A stretch of 64,000 bases of DNA from Bubalus kerabau (Eukaryota > Chordata > Mammalia > Artiodactyla > Bovidae): NCBI RefSeq assembly GCF_029407905.1, contig NC_073632.1, positions 58,824,964 through 58,888,963 of the forward strand, in the 5' to 3' direction. The notes under the pieces are model-generated. The model was not told the origin of the DNA, did no database searches, and worked only from the letters and a program-made list of their open reading frames with translations. The translations under genes were made by a program, and so were the position numbers. Of the stretch, positions 23,790 through 34,859 are shown in pieces. Position 1 is the stretch's first letter, and each line of letters opens with the position of its first letter.

Positions 23790-25170
23790 TTGTACACAAG
23801 AGCAGATTCTACATTCTACACAGGGCATATATTCAGTTATCAGTTTATAATTGTAAGAAGAACTTCAGATCTATTCTAATAGCTGACCCAGTAAGATTTG
23901 TTCTTCAATAACTTTGCTCAGTTAAGTTCAGCCGGGCCATCAGTCTTATTATCTTAGGCATTTATACAATAACATTATTGCATAATAAGGATGTCAAAAT
24001 TCCAGTAGGTGGAACCAGTGACTCTCTAAGGAAAATAAATTTATTGTATAGATGAAGTGAAATCATCATCATTCAAACACTTGGCAGATTTTACGTTTTG
24101 GCTTTTGTTTTATGTATGTATTTATTTTAACTTTGCTTTCATTGCAATTTGTATTTACTCACATACACAACTTCCTGTGAGAATTCAAAGGGAATTAAAG
24201 AAATGTCATGATAATTCTATCACACTATTTAAAGGATATAAATTTACCAAGATGTATAAATAAAACAATGAGAAAATAAGTAAATATTCACACATTTTTC
24301 AGCTATTTTATGTGCTGAAGAAAAAATTTTGCAGAAGAGACTCAGCAAATATTTCACCCTCAAAAATGAGAGTCTCTCTGGCTTTGTCTCACAGAATTCA
24401 GGAACATTCTAGCTATATTTAGGCCAGGAGAGCAAGTAAACCTCATCTCATTCACGCTGAATAGGATATTTCATCAGTAAATGAGTGAGGGAAGCATAAG
24501 AGCAAACATTCACTGAAACTGGAAGCAGGCATCCCTGGCTACTCAGGATGGTTTATAATAAATGGCCATCCAGTAAAGGATGCATTGTTTACATTTGTGT
24601 TCATGAGGTGTGAGCCTGTCCTTTTTGGGTGATGTGCTCAGCTCTTCCAGGAGAGCCCCCGAAAGTCCAGAGAAAAGCCAAAAAGGATGTATTTTCCCAC
24701 TTGTTTCATGATTTTCTCAGAGTAATCAGTCAAGGCCAAATTGTTGTATATTGACTATTCAGTACATGGTTCTGTGTTTATGGAGTTAGCACACAGTATA
24801 TGTGGAAGTGGAACAGTGGGACACTTGTTTCTCTCCTTCCACTGGAAACACATGAGCAAAATCTAATCTCTAACTCTCTTCTACTTAAAAAAATATTTTA
24901 AAAAATTCATTGACCAAGAAAACTCTTTTCTTCTTCTTTCATGTTTCATATTTTTTCAACCAAACATTGAGCCAAAGGATGTAAAGGTGAATGAGACACT
25001 GTGTTAAGAGATGGGGATAGGAAGCAATACGCCCCTTGGTTCTCTCATGAGCTCACAGTCTGCTGGGGGAGATAGCATAATGTAGTCTCTGACATCTTCA
25101 CTCATTTACTGATGAAATTTCCTATTCATTCGATGTAACACGCCCACACAGCAGGTACTGTGCTAAGCCT
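23790..25170. other. Unique AT-rich intergenic DNA
   Basis: No gene or repeat recognised. Confidence 0.35.
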
Positions 25171-25177
25171 TTTAAAG

Positions 25178-25350
25178 CCGTGGTTTGCAACCTTGGTTCT
25201 AATGCAGAGAATCCCCTGGAAAACTTAACAAAGATATCTTGGTTCACCTTCGGAGATAATGGTTTCAGTGGTTGGGATGCAGCATGGGCACTGGGGCTGG
25301 GAACAATGTCCTGGGAGATTCAAATTGTCCTCAAGGCTGAGAACCACTGT
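25178..25350. mobile_element. MER5A-type hAT DNA transposon relic
   Basis: Short terminal inverted repeats are still visible: CGTGGTTTGCAACCTTGG on the left and TCAAGGCTGAGAACCACTG on the right. The interior is typical of this roughly 180-base non-autonomous family. It is an ancient mammalian element. Confidence 0.75.
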
Positions 25351-25487
25351 TCTAAAGAGAGAAAGGTATTCTTCCTTTCTCAGGGAAGAAGAATATCATA
25401 ATATCCTGGGAGAAACAGACAAGCAACCAGACAATTATAATCCAGTGTGAAAAGCCTTTGATAAACATGAGTGTGGGGAGCTATGGT

Positions 25488-25603
25488 CTTCTCATTTTAC
25501 AAATGAAGAATCTGAGGGTTTCTCATGTTAGTGGATTTGTCCAACATTATGGATTGAGCATGTAGGTGACAGAGTCAGGATAGAAACCTAGATCTGTCAG
25601 ATC
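25488..25603 (-). mobile_element. MIR SINE relic
   Basis: The plus strand carries the reverse complement of the MIR core (CATTTTACAAATGAAGAATC and following), diverged. Confidence 0.6.
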
Positions 25604-28084
25604 AGATCACTACACTAACTCCCAGAAAATGGAAACTATACTTCCCAATAGAAGGGAAAGATAAAAACCAGGATTTGTTTTCATTATTTTAGAAGGATGT
25701 TTACAGTGCTCTAGTATGGATAAAGTGCTCACATGAATTTCTAAAGGTTTGTAGGTGAAGAACTATAATAACATAAAAATACTGATATGATTCCATGTTC
25801 TTAAAGTATTTACCAAATCTACTGTAAGGAAATCATGCAGTCAATATTTTTGCATCATGATTCCTATGTCTCTTATTATATCTACTTAACACAATTGGGC
25901 AATGTTTATTTACTTATGATTCTCATGCAAATATGGAAACAGTGAATATAATTTTGGATGTTAGGATGGAGGCCTCTTTGATAATCTGATCCATAATGAT
26001 TAACTCTTGAAATGTGCAACAGTACTCTGGACATCCTTTCTCGAAAGTGCCACTCTAGTTGGGCTTCTTTGCTTTCCCAGAGACTTCACAGCATCCTCAT
26101 ATTTTTATGCAGGAAACTGTAAAAATCTGAATGCAAAGTTTCTGTTTGTTCTATTTTAGCTTTTTATTTTTCATTTTTTTTCTTTAGGAAAACTTTTGCC
26201 TGTGGAAAAACATCTCAGCTCATCATAAAAAGGGTCTACGCAGGCAAAAAGCAAAAGAACTTTTCTGTATTTTGTACTAATGTTTTATACATCAGTGAGG
26301 TTGTGCATGGCATGTCCAAATTGAAAAGAAAAAAACTGAAGCAGTGTCTCAGCGATGTCCATCTGGAGGTTTCCTGAGCAAGGATTATTAGCTAAACCCT
26401 AGAAGAAACCCCTAGATCTTGCCAAAAGAAGGCTGGAGGTGGAACTGACAAAAAATAAACAAACAAACAAACTGAATTTTCTATCCATATTGCAGCAGCA
26501 ACCCAGTCTAGGTAGAGATTCCATTTCTAAAAGTGATTTTAAAAAGAAAAAAAAAAACACCTCAATGATGCAAATATTTTGTGAGAATAAACATTTGAGC
26601 ATCATTGAGATATTTAATAGTTATATTAGAATGTTTTTGATTTGGAAATTTCTGAAACTTTAAAATATTACAATTATTCAAATTATACATATCTGTAGGG
26701 GTTCTTTTAAATGACATATAGCTGTTCCATTTTTATCTGTGAGACTCTGTTGAAGTTCTATTGAGCTGATTGTATGGAAAGGTCCTACAAAGTTCAAGAT
26801 ACATTTTCTTCCCTAGATCTCATGATAATAATAACCAGAGGTTACTGCTTTTGGTCATTATATGGAATAAAAACTTTAGTTATTTCCATCCATTGGTTTA
26901 TATATGTAAGCCAGCTTCTTTTGGAGCCACACCCAGGAAGCAGATATCTGGGGTTTTTGCTGTTATCTCAAAGAGACTGGGGCCCATATGAAATTTAACA
27001 TGGGCAACTCAGCATGAGATGCTCCATGGTGGGCATTCAAACCTGAGGAAGCAGTTTATGGAGTATGGAAAGAGCTATTCCAGGATATAAGGTTATATGT
27101 GGGATATGGAGTTTGCCTTTTCTACAAATTATGTGTGTAACTGGGCTGTTGTGTAGTAATGTTATTGTGAACACAGCCCTCTGTAACAGCAAGCATGTGA
27201 GTAATGACTCGCAACACCAAAGCCAACTATCTTAACAGTAAGAAACTTCTGTTGTTCTACATATCAAGAAATCCTGAGTCAGAGTGTTGTCAATTCATTG
27301 GCTCACTGATTCATTAAGAACCCATGTTCTTGCCATTTCTTTTTTCCTTGTTATTGCAAAATTGTTCATGCAGTTTCAGGCATAACATATCACAGTGTCC
27401 AATAGTAGAAGAAAGATGTTTCATCTCATGTGTCTCTTTATTGAGAGGAAGTGAAAGTTTCCTGAAGTCCCCTGAAGTGAAAGTTTCCTGAAGACTATGT
27501 CCGTAGACTGGAACTCAGTGTTGTGCACATATCTAAACCAGGTACTCACAAAGGAATCAGAATGATCTGAATTGTATTCCTTGCCAGGTTTCATTCTGAG
27601 TCATGTGAGAGGATGGACACTTTAACTGAACTAGGGCCACTCCTCGTAAGGGAGAAAGTGAATGACTGTTAGCTGGGCAAAAATGGGTGACTCTCTGGGG
27701 GATTATAAAGAAAGTGATAGAGGAGAGTGATAGAGGAAAAAACCGTTCAAGGAAATAAGACTCAGAGATGCTTCTTTATAGGAACAGACGGACTATAGGA
27801 AGCAACACAGTAAAAGGACTCTTATTTTTAGCCAACCAAAGTGGATCTCTATGTATAACAGGTCAGGATTGTGGGTAAAACAGAAAAAGGATTTGGAAAC
27901 TGCCTCCTGGTCACTGAATTGATGTCCATTTTGTTTTCTGGATGATTAAGCCAGTTAAAGTAATTTTTACAATGAATCAAGATGAGGGTGCAGTGTTTAA
28001 ACGACTTGCTCAGGTTCACATGATACATTCAATGATCACTTCCAATTTGCAAATAGACATGGGAATGGTTTCTTGTGAATGCCT
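25604..28084. other. Unique intergenic DNA
   Basis: No gene or confident repeat recognised. It is AT-rich with chance frames only. Confidence 0.35.
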
Positions 28085-28346
28085 CTGACATCATTTGTTC
28101 ATTCATTTCTTCAGAAGTATTTATTGAGCATCCATGTTCTAGGTGCCATTTTAAGCTCTGGATTTTGTATTAAACTATGAAAAGAAAGTATATGCCCACA
28201 TGAATCTTACATTGTAGCACAAGAAATAATCAAGTAATCAAATGAATATATAAAGAATAGATGGTGATAAGTTCTACAGAGAAAAAGCAATGCAAGGTAA
28301 AATGAGCCAAATTTGGTGTTTTTATATGTTTACTAAGGATCTTACT

Positions 28347-28569
28347 GGGCTTCCCAGGTGGCGCTAGTGGTAATGAACCCTCCTGCCAATGCAGGAGACT
28401 TGAGACCAATTGGATCCCTGGGTTGGGAAGATCCCTTGGAGGAGGGGATGGCAACCCACTCCAGAATACTTGCCTGGAGAATCCCATGAAAGACAGAGCC
28501 TGGCAGGCTACAGTCCACAGAGTTGCAAAGAGTTGGAAATGAATGAAGTGACTTTACATGCATGCACAC
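28347..28569 (+). mobile_element. Bov-tA SINE
   Basis: Sense-orientation Bov-tA starting GGGCTTCCCAGGTGG. Likely flanked by an imperfect duplication (AGGATCTTA near 28336 and AGGACCTTAT near 28571). It has inserted into the L2 relic. Confidence 0.9.
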
Positions 28570-28789
28570 GAGGACCTTATTAAAAGTATTTGATGAAAGA
28601 ATTCAAGGAGGGTGTGGCTATGAGGATATCTAGGGGAGGAATGTTCCAGGCAGAGGAAATGGAAGATACAAAGATCCTGGTGTAGGAGCTGGCTTGAAGG
28701 CCAAGAAAGTTAGTGTGGCTTGAGTACAGAATAAGGCAGCGAGCAATGAGTTGAGAGCAGTCACAGATCACACAGAGCATTGTTGGCCA

Positions 28790-28977
28790 TGGTCCTCTAA
28801 GTGTATTCTCCAGACCAGCAGCATCAGCACCTCCCAGAACTTGTTAGAGATGCAAATTACTGTGCTGCACCCCAGCTTCCTGAGTCAAGAAACTCCAGGT
28901 ATGGCCCAGCAATCTGATCTGTGTTTTAAAAAGACTCCAGACATTTCTGATTCTGTTGCAGCTCAGGTTTGAGACCC
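28790..28977. mobile_element. MER5-like hAT relic
   Basis: It resembles the hAT-Charlie non-autonomous group (CCAGACCAGCAGCATCAGCA near 28811, ending CAGGTTTGAGACCC). The exact family is not certain. It lies inside the L2 relic. Confidence 0.55.
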
Positions 28978-29471
28978 AGAGTTGGAGGCTACGTTTGGAT
29001 TTTATTCTGAGTTAAATGGAGAGCCATTGAAGTGTTTTAAGCATAGGACATAACTGGATTTTCATTGAAAACTGATCACTCTGGCTGCTTTGTTCAATAC
29101 GAACTATAGGGAAGCATAGGAAAGAAGCCAAGAAATCAGCTGGAGATTACTGTCATTGTCTGAGCAAGAAGTGATGGTGGCCTGGACTGGAATGGTAATA
29201 GAGGTGGTGAGAAGTGGTTGGATTCTGCATTTATTTTGAGGCAGAGCCAACAAGAATTGCTGATGGAATATATATGATATGAGAGAAGAGGGAGAGAGTA
29301 GATAGGAAGGACCCCAAAGGTTTTGGTTTCAGCAACTGGAAGGATGGAATAGCTCTTTATGGAGATGCAGAAAACTATAGGGGTGGATGGTTTAAGGGTG
29401 AAAATGAAGAGTGTTGTTTGGGGATAAAATTTGGCTGTTGTCAGGGCATATGTGCTATTTAAAGCAATGGG

Positions 29472-29670
29472 CCTGAGGACTTCCCTAGTGGTCCAGTGGG
29501 TAAGACTCTGCTCCCAAAGCAAGGTGCCCAAGTTTGATCCCTGGTCAGGGAACTAGATCCTACATGCCACAACTAAAGACCCTGCATGCCACAACAAAGA
29601 TGGAAGATCTTGTGTGCCACAACCAAGACCCAAGGCAGCTAAATAAATAAGATAAATATTAAAAATTATA
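29472..29670 (+). mobile_element. CHR-family tRNA-Glu SINE
   Basis: It begins with GACTTCCCTAGTGGTCCAGT and ends in an A-rich (TAAA)n tail. An imperfect 10-base target-site duplication flanks it: AAGCAATGGG (29462-29471) and AAACAATGGG (29671-29680). Confidence 0.85.
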
Positions 29671-29827
29671 AAACAATGGGTGCCGAGGAGATCATTTAAG
29701 GGATGAGTATAGATGGAGAAGCAGTCTTAGAGCTGAGCCCTGAATATCTGAGAGATAGGGGATGAGGAGAAACCAACAGAGGAAACTGAAAAAGAGTGAC
29801 CTGTGAGATTGGATGTTCTTAGGATGT

Positions 29828-30025
29828 TCTTAGTTGCTCAGCTGTGTCCAACTCTTTGTGACCCCATGGACTGTAGCCCACCAGGCCCCTCTATCCATGG
29901 AATTCTCCAGGCAAGAATACTGAAGTGGGTTGCCATGCTTTCCTCCAAGGGATCTTCCCAACCCTGGGATCGAACCCAGGTCTCCCACATTGCAGGCCAA
30001 TTCTTTGCCATCTGAGTCACCACAG
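29828..30025 (-). mobile_element. Bov-tA SINE
   Basis: Reverse-complement Bov-tA, from GTTGCTCAGCTGTGTCCAAC on the left to the tRNA-like head on the right (TCTGAGTCACCAC). Confidence 0.9.
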
Positions 30026-30534
30026 ATTGAAAGAGAAAGAGAAGATGATGCCCTCAAAGCCAAATTCAGAAAGCGATTGAAGGGAGTGGCAGCAGGGGTT
30101 GAGATAGGGTGAGGAGAGCCAGGCACTTGCCTCGGGTGCAAAATCTAAAGGAGGTAGCAAGAAACTCAGTCATCAAAATAATCAATATCAATGTAATATT
30201 TATAAAAAGAAAATTTTACTTAAGCAATCCGTGATAAACAAAATATCACAATTTAAGTCAAGACAAGATCAGACCCTCCAACTCACACCACTTAACTTAC
30301 GCCTCTCACTTTGGTCCTGGCCTGGCCATATTTTATCTTTATTTACAGTTTTGGTATTTGGTTCATCATGAATTTTTTGTATTTATTTTCCATTGAAAAT
30401 ATTACAGTGAAATATTACTTTCAATGTTTGGGGCACTTACTTAAAATTTGTACCTGCAATGAACACCTCACTTGCCTTACCTACACTCAGGGTTAAATAG
30501 AGGCAGAGGATGGATTGGGTTTAAGAATACAGAG

Positions 30535-30743
30535 CTGGGATTGACACATATACACTATTGATATTACGTATAAAGTAGATAACAGCCCAGGGAACTCTAC
30601 TTACTGCAGGTCACTGTGGTGACCTGAATGGGAAGGGAGTCCAAAAGTGAGAGTCTATGTATGGCTGATTCATTGTGCTGTACAGTAGAAACTGACACAA
30701 ATAACTCCAAAAAGTTAATTAAAAAGTCCAACTTAAAAAAAAT
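30535..30743 (+). mobile_element. Artiodactyl LINE-1 3'-end insertion
   Basis: L1 3' UTR sequence (ATTGACACATATACACTATT and GCTGTACAGTAGAAACTGAC) ends in an A-rich tail. It is flanked by an 11-base duplication with one mismatch: AGAATACAGAG (30524-30534) and AGAATATAGAG (30744-30754). It is strongly 5'-truncated. Confidence 0.85.
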
Positions 30744-31205
30744 AGAATATAGAGTCAGTGGTGATTCTGATGAAAACTAACTCAGTAGTGCTGTGAAGAA
30801 ACATGTAACCAGGGAGGGTTCAAGAGGGCATGGGAGGAGGAGAATTGAAGACAGTGAACCCAGACTCTTCTTTTAAAGAATTTTGCTATGAATGAGGCAC
30901 GGAGAAATGGAATTAGCCTCAGGGCACATGGGTTCCAAACCAGGTTCTAGTTCATATAGAGACTATTACAGCAGGTTTATATGCAGAGAGAAAGATAGAG
31001 AAGTTGGGGGGTTGATCATTTACAAGAGGGGATGTATACCATAAAGAGAGCAGATGCTGGACAGTTGTGGATGCGAATGTGCTGATGAGGAGGGAGTCCA
31101 TGGCTTGGAGTAAAGACAGGGAGATATTTTCAGTTTTACTGGAAGCAAATCAAGTCAGTTTACAAAAGGACAAATGTTAAGAACATATAAATTCTTTTTT
31201 TTTTT

Positions 31206-32276
31206 AAGTTAATCAGATCAGATCAGATCAGTCGCTCAGTTGTGTCCGATTCCTTGCGACCCCATGAATCGCAGCACCCCAGGCCTCCCTGTCCATCACC
31301 AACTCCCAGAGTTCACTGAGACTCACGTCCATCGAGTCAGTGATGCCATCCAGCCATCTCATCCTCTGTCATTCCCTTCTCCTCCTGCCCCCAATTCCTC
31401 CCAGCATCAGAGTCCTTTCCAATGAGTCAACTCTTCGCCTGAGGTGGCCAAAGTATTGGAGTTTCAGCTTTAGCATCATTCCTTCCAAAGAAATCCCAGG
31501 GCTGATCTCCTTCAGAATGGACTGGTTGGATCTCCTTGCAGTCCAAGGGACTCTCAAGAGTCTTCTCCAACACCACAGTTCAAAAGCATCAATTCTTCAG
31601 CTCTCAGCCTTCTTCACAGTCCAACTCTCACATCCATACATGACCACAGGAAAAACCATAGCCTTGACTAGACGGACCTTTGTTGGCAAAGTAATGTCTC
31701 TGCTTTTGAATATGTTATCTAGGTTGGTCAAAACTTTCCTTCCAAGGAGTAAGCGTCTTTTAATTTCATGGCTGCAGTCACCATCTGTAGTGATTTTGGA
31801 GCCCAGAAAAATAAAGTCTGACACTGTTTCCACTGTTTCCCCATCTATTTCCCATGAAGTGGTGGGACCGGATGCCATGATCTTAGTTTTCTGAATGTTG
31901 AGCTTTAAGCCAACTTTTTCACTCTCCACTTTCACTTTCATCAAGAGGCTTTTGAGTTCCTCTTCACTTTCGGCCATAAGGGTGGTGTCATCTGCATATC
32001 TGAGGTTATTGAAATTTCTCCCAGCAATCTTGATTCCAGCTTGTGTTTCTTCCAGTCCAGCATTTCTCGTGATGTACTCTGCATATAAGTTAAATAAGCA
32101 GGGTGACAATATACAGCCTTGATGAACTCCTTTTCCTATTTGGAACCAGTCTGTTGTTCCATGTCCAGTTCTAACTGTTGCTTCCTGACCTGCATACAAA
32201 TTTCTCAAGAGGCAGGTCAGGTGGTCTGGTATTCCCATCTCTTTCAGAATTTTCCACAGTTTATTGTGATCCATGG
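31206..32276 (-). mobile_element. BovB LINE, 5'-truncated; one arm of an inverted pair
   Basis: On the minus strand it covers the central reverse transcriptase (including the YADD box) to the 3' end, which terminates in (CTGAT)n. One open frame runs 225 codons from 32274 down to 31597, where a TGA stops it. Its sequence is nearly identical to 33800-34853 in the opposite orientation. It lies in the A-rich tail of the neighbouring CHR SINE. Confidence 0.93.
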
Positions 32277-32283
32277 AGGAGGA

Positions 32284-32560
32284 AATTAATTATTATTATT
32301 ATTATTTGCTGCCCTGGGTCTTTGCTGCTGCATGTGGGATTTCTCTGGTTGTGGTGAATGGAGGCTACTCTCCAGTTGCACTGCATGGCTTCTCATCGTG
32401 GTGGCTTCTCTTGTTGTGGAGCACAGGCTCTAGGTGCTCAAGCTCAGTAGTTGCAGCTCTCGGGCTTAGTTGCCCCCAGGTGTGTGGAATCTTCTGGGAC
32501 CAGGGATTGATCCCTGCATTAGCACGTAGATTCTTAACCTCTGGACCCCCAGGGAAGTCC
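32284..32560 (-). mobile_element. CHR-family SINE carrying a nested BovB
   Basis: Reverse-complement CHR SINE whose tail begins with (ATT)n at about 32289-32307. Its target-site duplication lies on the far side of the BovB copy: CATATAAATTCTT at 31184-31196 and CATATGAATTCTT at 32561-32573. The BovB therefore entered the tail of an existing CHR element. Confidence 0.85.
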
Positions 32561-32573
32561 CATATGAATTCTT

Positions 32574-32930
32574 AAAAGAGGAAAAGCAGTTTAAGAAGGG
32601 AAAAAGAACAATGGTTGTGATTGTGAGCATTTCTGGCAGCAAAGACAATAGCAAGATGATATAAATGACCTAATTTCTTATGGAGAGGAAGAAATACAAC
32701 CATCCCTTTGTGGAGGAGCTGCTCCTAGAACTGACCCCTGTAACTACTGCATATGTGGCATGTGTAACAGAAGGGGTAAACATCCTTAGCAACTGTTGGC
32801 CTCACCCAAACAAAAGTGCAGGCAATGTGGATCATTCTTATGCTCTCCTTTGAGAAAAGGCCATGTCCTATGCTATGAAGGGAAGTTGCCTAAGTATTTA
32901 ACCTTTCGCTATTTAATATGACATATCTCT
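32574..32930. other. Unique intergenic DNA
   Basis: No gene or repeat recognised. Confidence 0.35.
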
Positions 32931-33163
32931 GGGCTTCTCTGGTGGCTCAGACGGTAAAGAATCTGCCTGCAATGCAGGAGATCAGGGTTTGATCCCTGGG
33001 TTGGGAAGATCCCCTGGAGGAGGAAATGGCAACCCACTCCAGTATTCTTGCCTGGAGAATTCCATGAACAGAGGAGCCAGGTGGGCTACAGTCCACAAGG
33101 GTAGCAACAAGTTGGACACAACTGAGTGACTAACACACACACACACATGCACACACACACACT
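32931..33163 (+). mobile_element. Bov-tA SINE with (CA)n tail
   Basis: Full-length sense Bov-tA from GGGCTTCTCTGGTGGCTCAG to ACTGAGTGACTAACAC, followed by a CA microsatellite tail. A short ATATCT repeat flanks it. Confidence 0.93.
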
Positions 33164-33374
33164 ATATCTGTAGAACTTCGACTCTAGAGGTGCAGGCAGC
33201 TTAAACTTACTTTCTGTCTGGATCTCATTGTCAAACACATCAAGGTCATTCTGTCTAGCTTGGTGAACAGTCTATCAGCTCTGCTCCATTGTGGATTAAA
33301 GACAGAACTCATTCCTATGGGAACCAAGTGGTGGTATTCACACATTTAAGAAAGTAAGGAGGTTGCTTTGTGTT

Positions 33375-34853
33375 TTTGCCCTCACAAAAGCTAGTGGAGG
33401 TGATGGAATTCCAATTGAGCTATTTCAAATCCTGAAAGATGATGCTGTGAAAGTGCTTCACTCAATATGCCAGCAAATTTGGAAAACTCAGCAGTGGCCA
33501 CAGGACTGGAAAAGGTCAGTTTTCATTCCAGTCCCAAAGAAAGGCAATGCCAAAGAATGCTCAAACTACCGCACAATTGCACTCATCTCACACGCTAGTA
33601 AAGTAATGCTCAAAATTCTCCAAACCAGGCTTCAGCAATATGTCAACCGTGAACTTCCTGATGTTCAAGCTGGTTTTAGAAAAGGCAGAGGAACCAGAGA
33701 TCAAATTGCCAACATCCACTGAATCATGGAAAAAGCAAGAGAGTTCCAGAAAAACATCTATTTCTGCTTTATTGACTATGCCAAAGCCTTTGACTGTGTG
33801 GATCACAAGAAACTGTGGAAAATTCTTCAAGAGATGGGAATACCAGACCACCTGACCTGCCTCTTGAGAAATTTGTATGCAGGTCAGGAAGCAACAGTTA
33901 GAACTGGACATGGAACAACAGACTGGTTCCAAATAGGAAAAGGAGTTCGTCAAGACTGTATATTGTCACCCTGCTTATTTAACTTATATGCAGAGTACAT
34001 CACGAGAAACGCTGGACTGGAAGAAACACAAGCTGGAATCAAGATTGCTGGGAGAAATTTCAATAACCTCAGATATGCAGATGACACCACCCTTATGGCC
34101 GAAAGTGAAGAGGAACTCAAAAGCCTCTTGATGAAAGTGAAAGTGGAGAGTGAAAAAGTTGGCTTAAAGCTCAACATTCAGAAAACTAAGATCATGGCAT
34201 CCGGTCCCACCACTTCATGGGAAATAGATGGGGAAACAGTGGAAACAGTGTCAGACTTTATTTTTCTGGGCTCCAAAATCACTACAGATGGTGACTGCAG
34301 CCATGAAATTAAAAGACGCTTACTCCTTGGAAGGAAAGTTTTGACCAACCTAGATAACATATTCAAAAGCAGAGACATTACTTTGCCAACAAAGGTCCGT
34401 CTAGTCAAGGCTATGGTTTTTCCTGTGGTCATGTATGGATGTGAGAGTTGGACTGTGAAGAAGGCTGAGAGCTGAAGAATTGATGCTTTTGAACTGTGGT
34501 GTTGGAGAAGACTCTTGAGAGTCCCTTGGACTGCAAGGAGATCCAACCAGTCCATTCTGAAGGAGATCAGCCCTGGGATTTCTTTGGAAGGAATGATGCT
34601 AAAGCTGAAACTCCAGTACTTTGGCCACCTCAGGCGAAGAGTTGACTCATTGGAAAGGACTCTGATGCTGGGAGGAATTGGGGGCAGGAGGAGAAGGGAA
34701 TGACAGAGGATGAGATGGCTGGATGGCATCACTGACTCAATGGACGTGAGTCTCAGTGAACTCTGGGAGTTGGTGATGGACAGGGAGGCCTGGGGTGCTG
34801 CGATTCATGGGGTCACAAAGATTCGGACACGACTGAGCGACTGAACTGAACTG
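33375..34853 (+). mobile_element. BovB LINE, longest copy; second arm of the inverted pair
   Basis: This is the most complete BovB in the window. It covers the N-terminal and central reverse transcriptase domains (FIDYAKAFDCVDH at about 33768-33806, YADD at about 34073-34084) through the 3' end with its (ACTGA)n tail. The frame is broken by TGA at about 33720-33722 and again at 34473-34475. The endonuclease domain is missing through 5' truncation. By family knowledge BovB belongs to the RTE clade and spread between ruminants and squamates by horizontal transfer. Confidence 0.95.
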
Positions 34854-34859
34854 ATGCCT

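Larger units (their letters stand above)
28085..31180 (-). mobile_element. Ancient L2 LINE, long and fragmented
   Basis: Reading on the minus strand, fragments of one old L2 can be ordered: reverse-transcriptase-derived sequence (30790-31140), then 29680-30110, 28980-29460, 28570-28790, and the 3' end with its CATTCATTTCTT-type repeat tail at 28085-28345. Five younger elements split it: Bov-tA at 28347, a MER5-like relic, CHR at 29472, Bov-tA at 29828 and an L1 tail at 30535. No usable reading frame remains. Confidence 0.6.

Noticed and set aside
26195..26255. Short inverted repeat TTTTGCCTG / CAGGCAAAA
   Set aside because: The stem is only about 9-10 bases with a loop of roughly 40 in AT-rich DNA, which is expected by chance in a window of this size.
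31340..31894. A 184-codon plus-strand frame repeated identically on the minus strand at 34178-34732
   Set aside because: It is the antisense shadow of the BovB reading frame in both copies, not a gene family.
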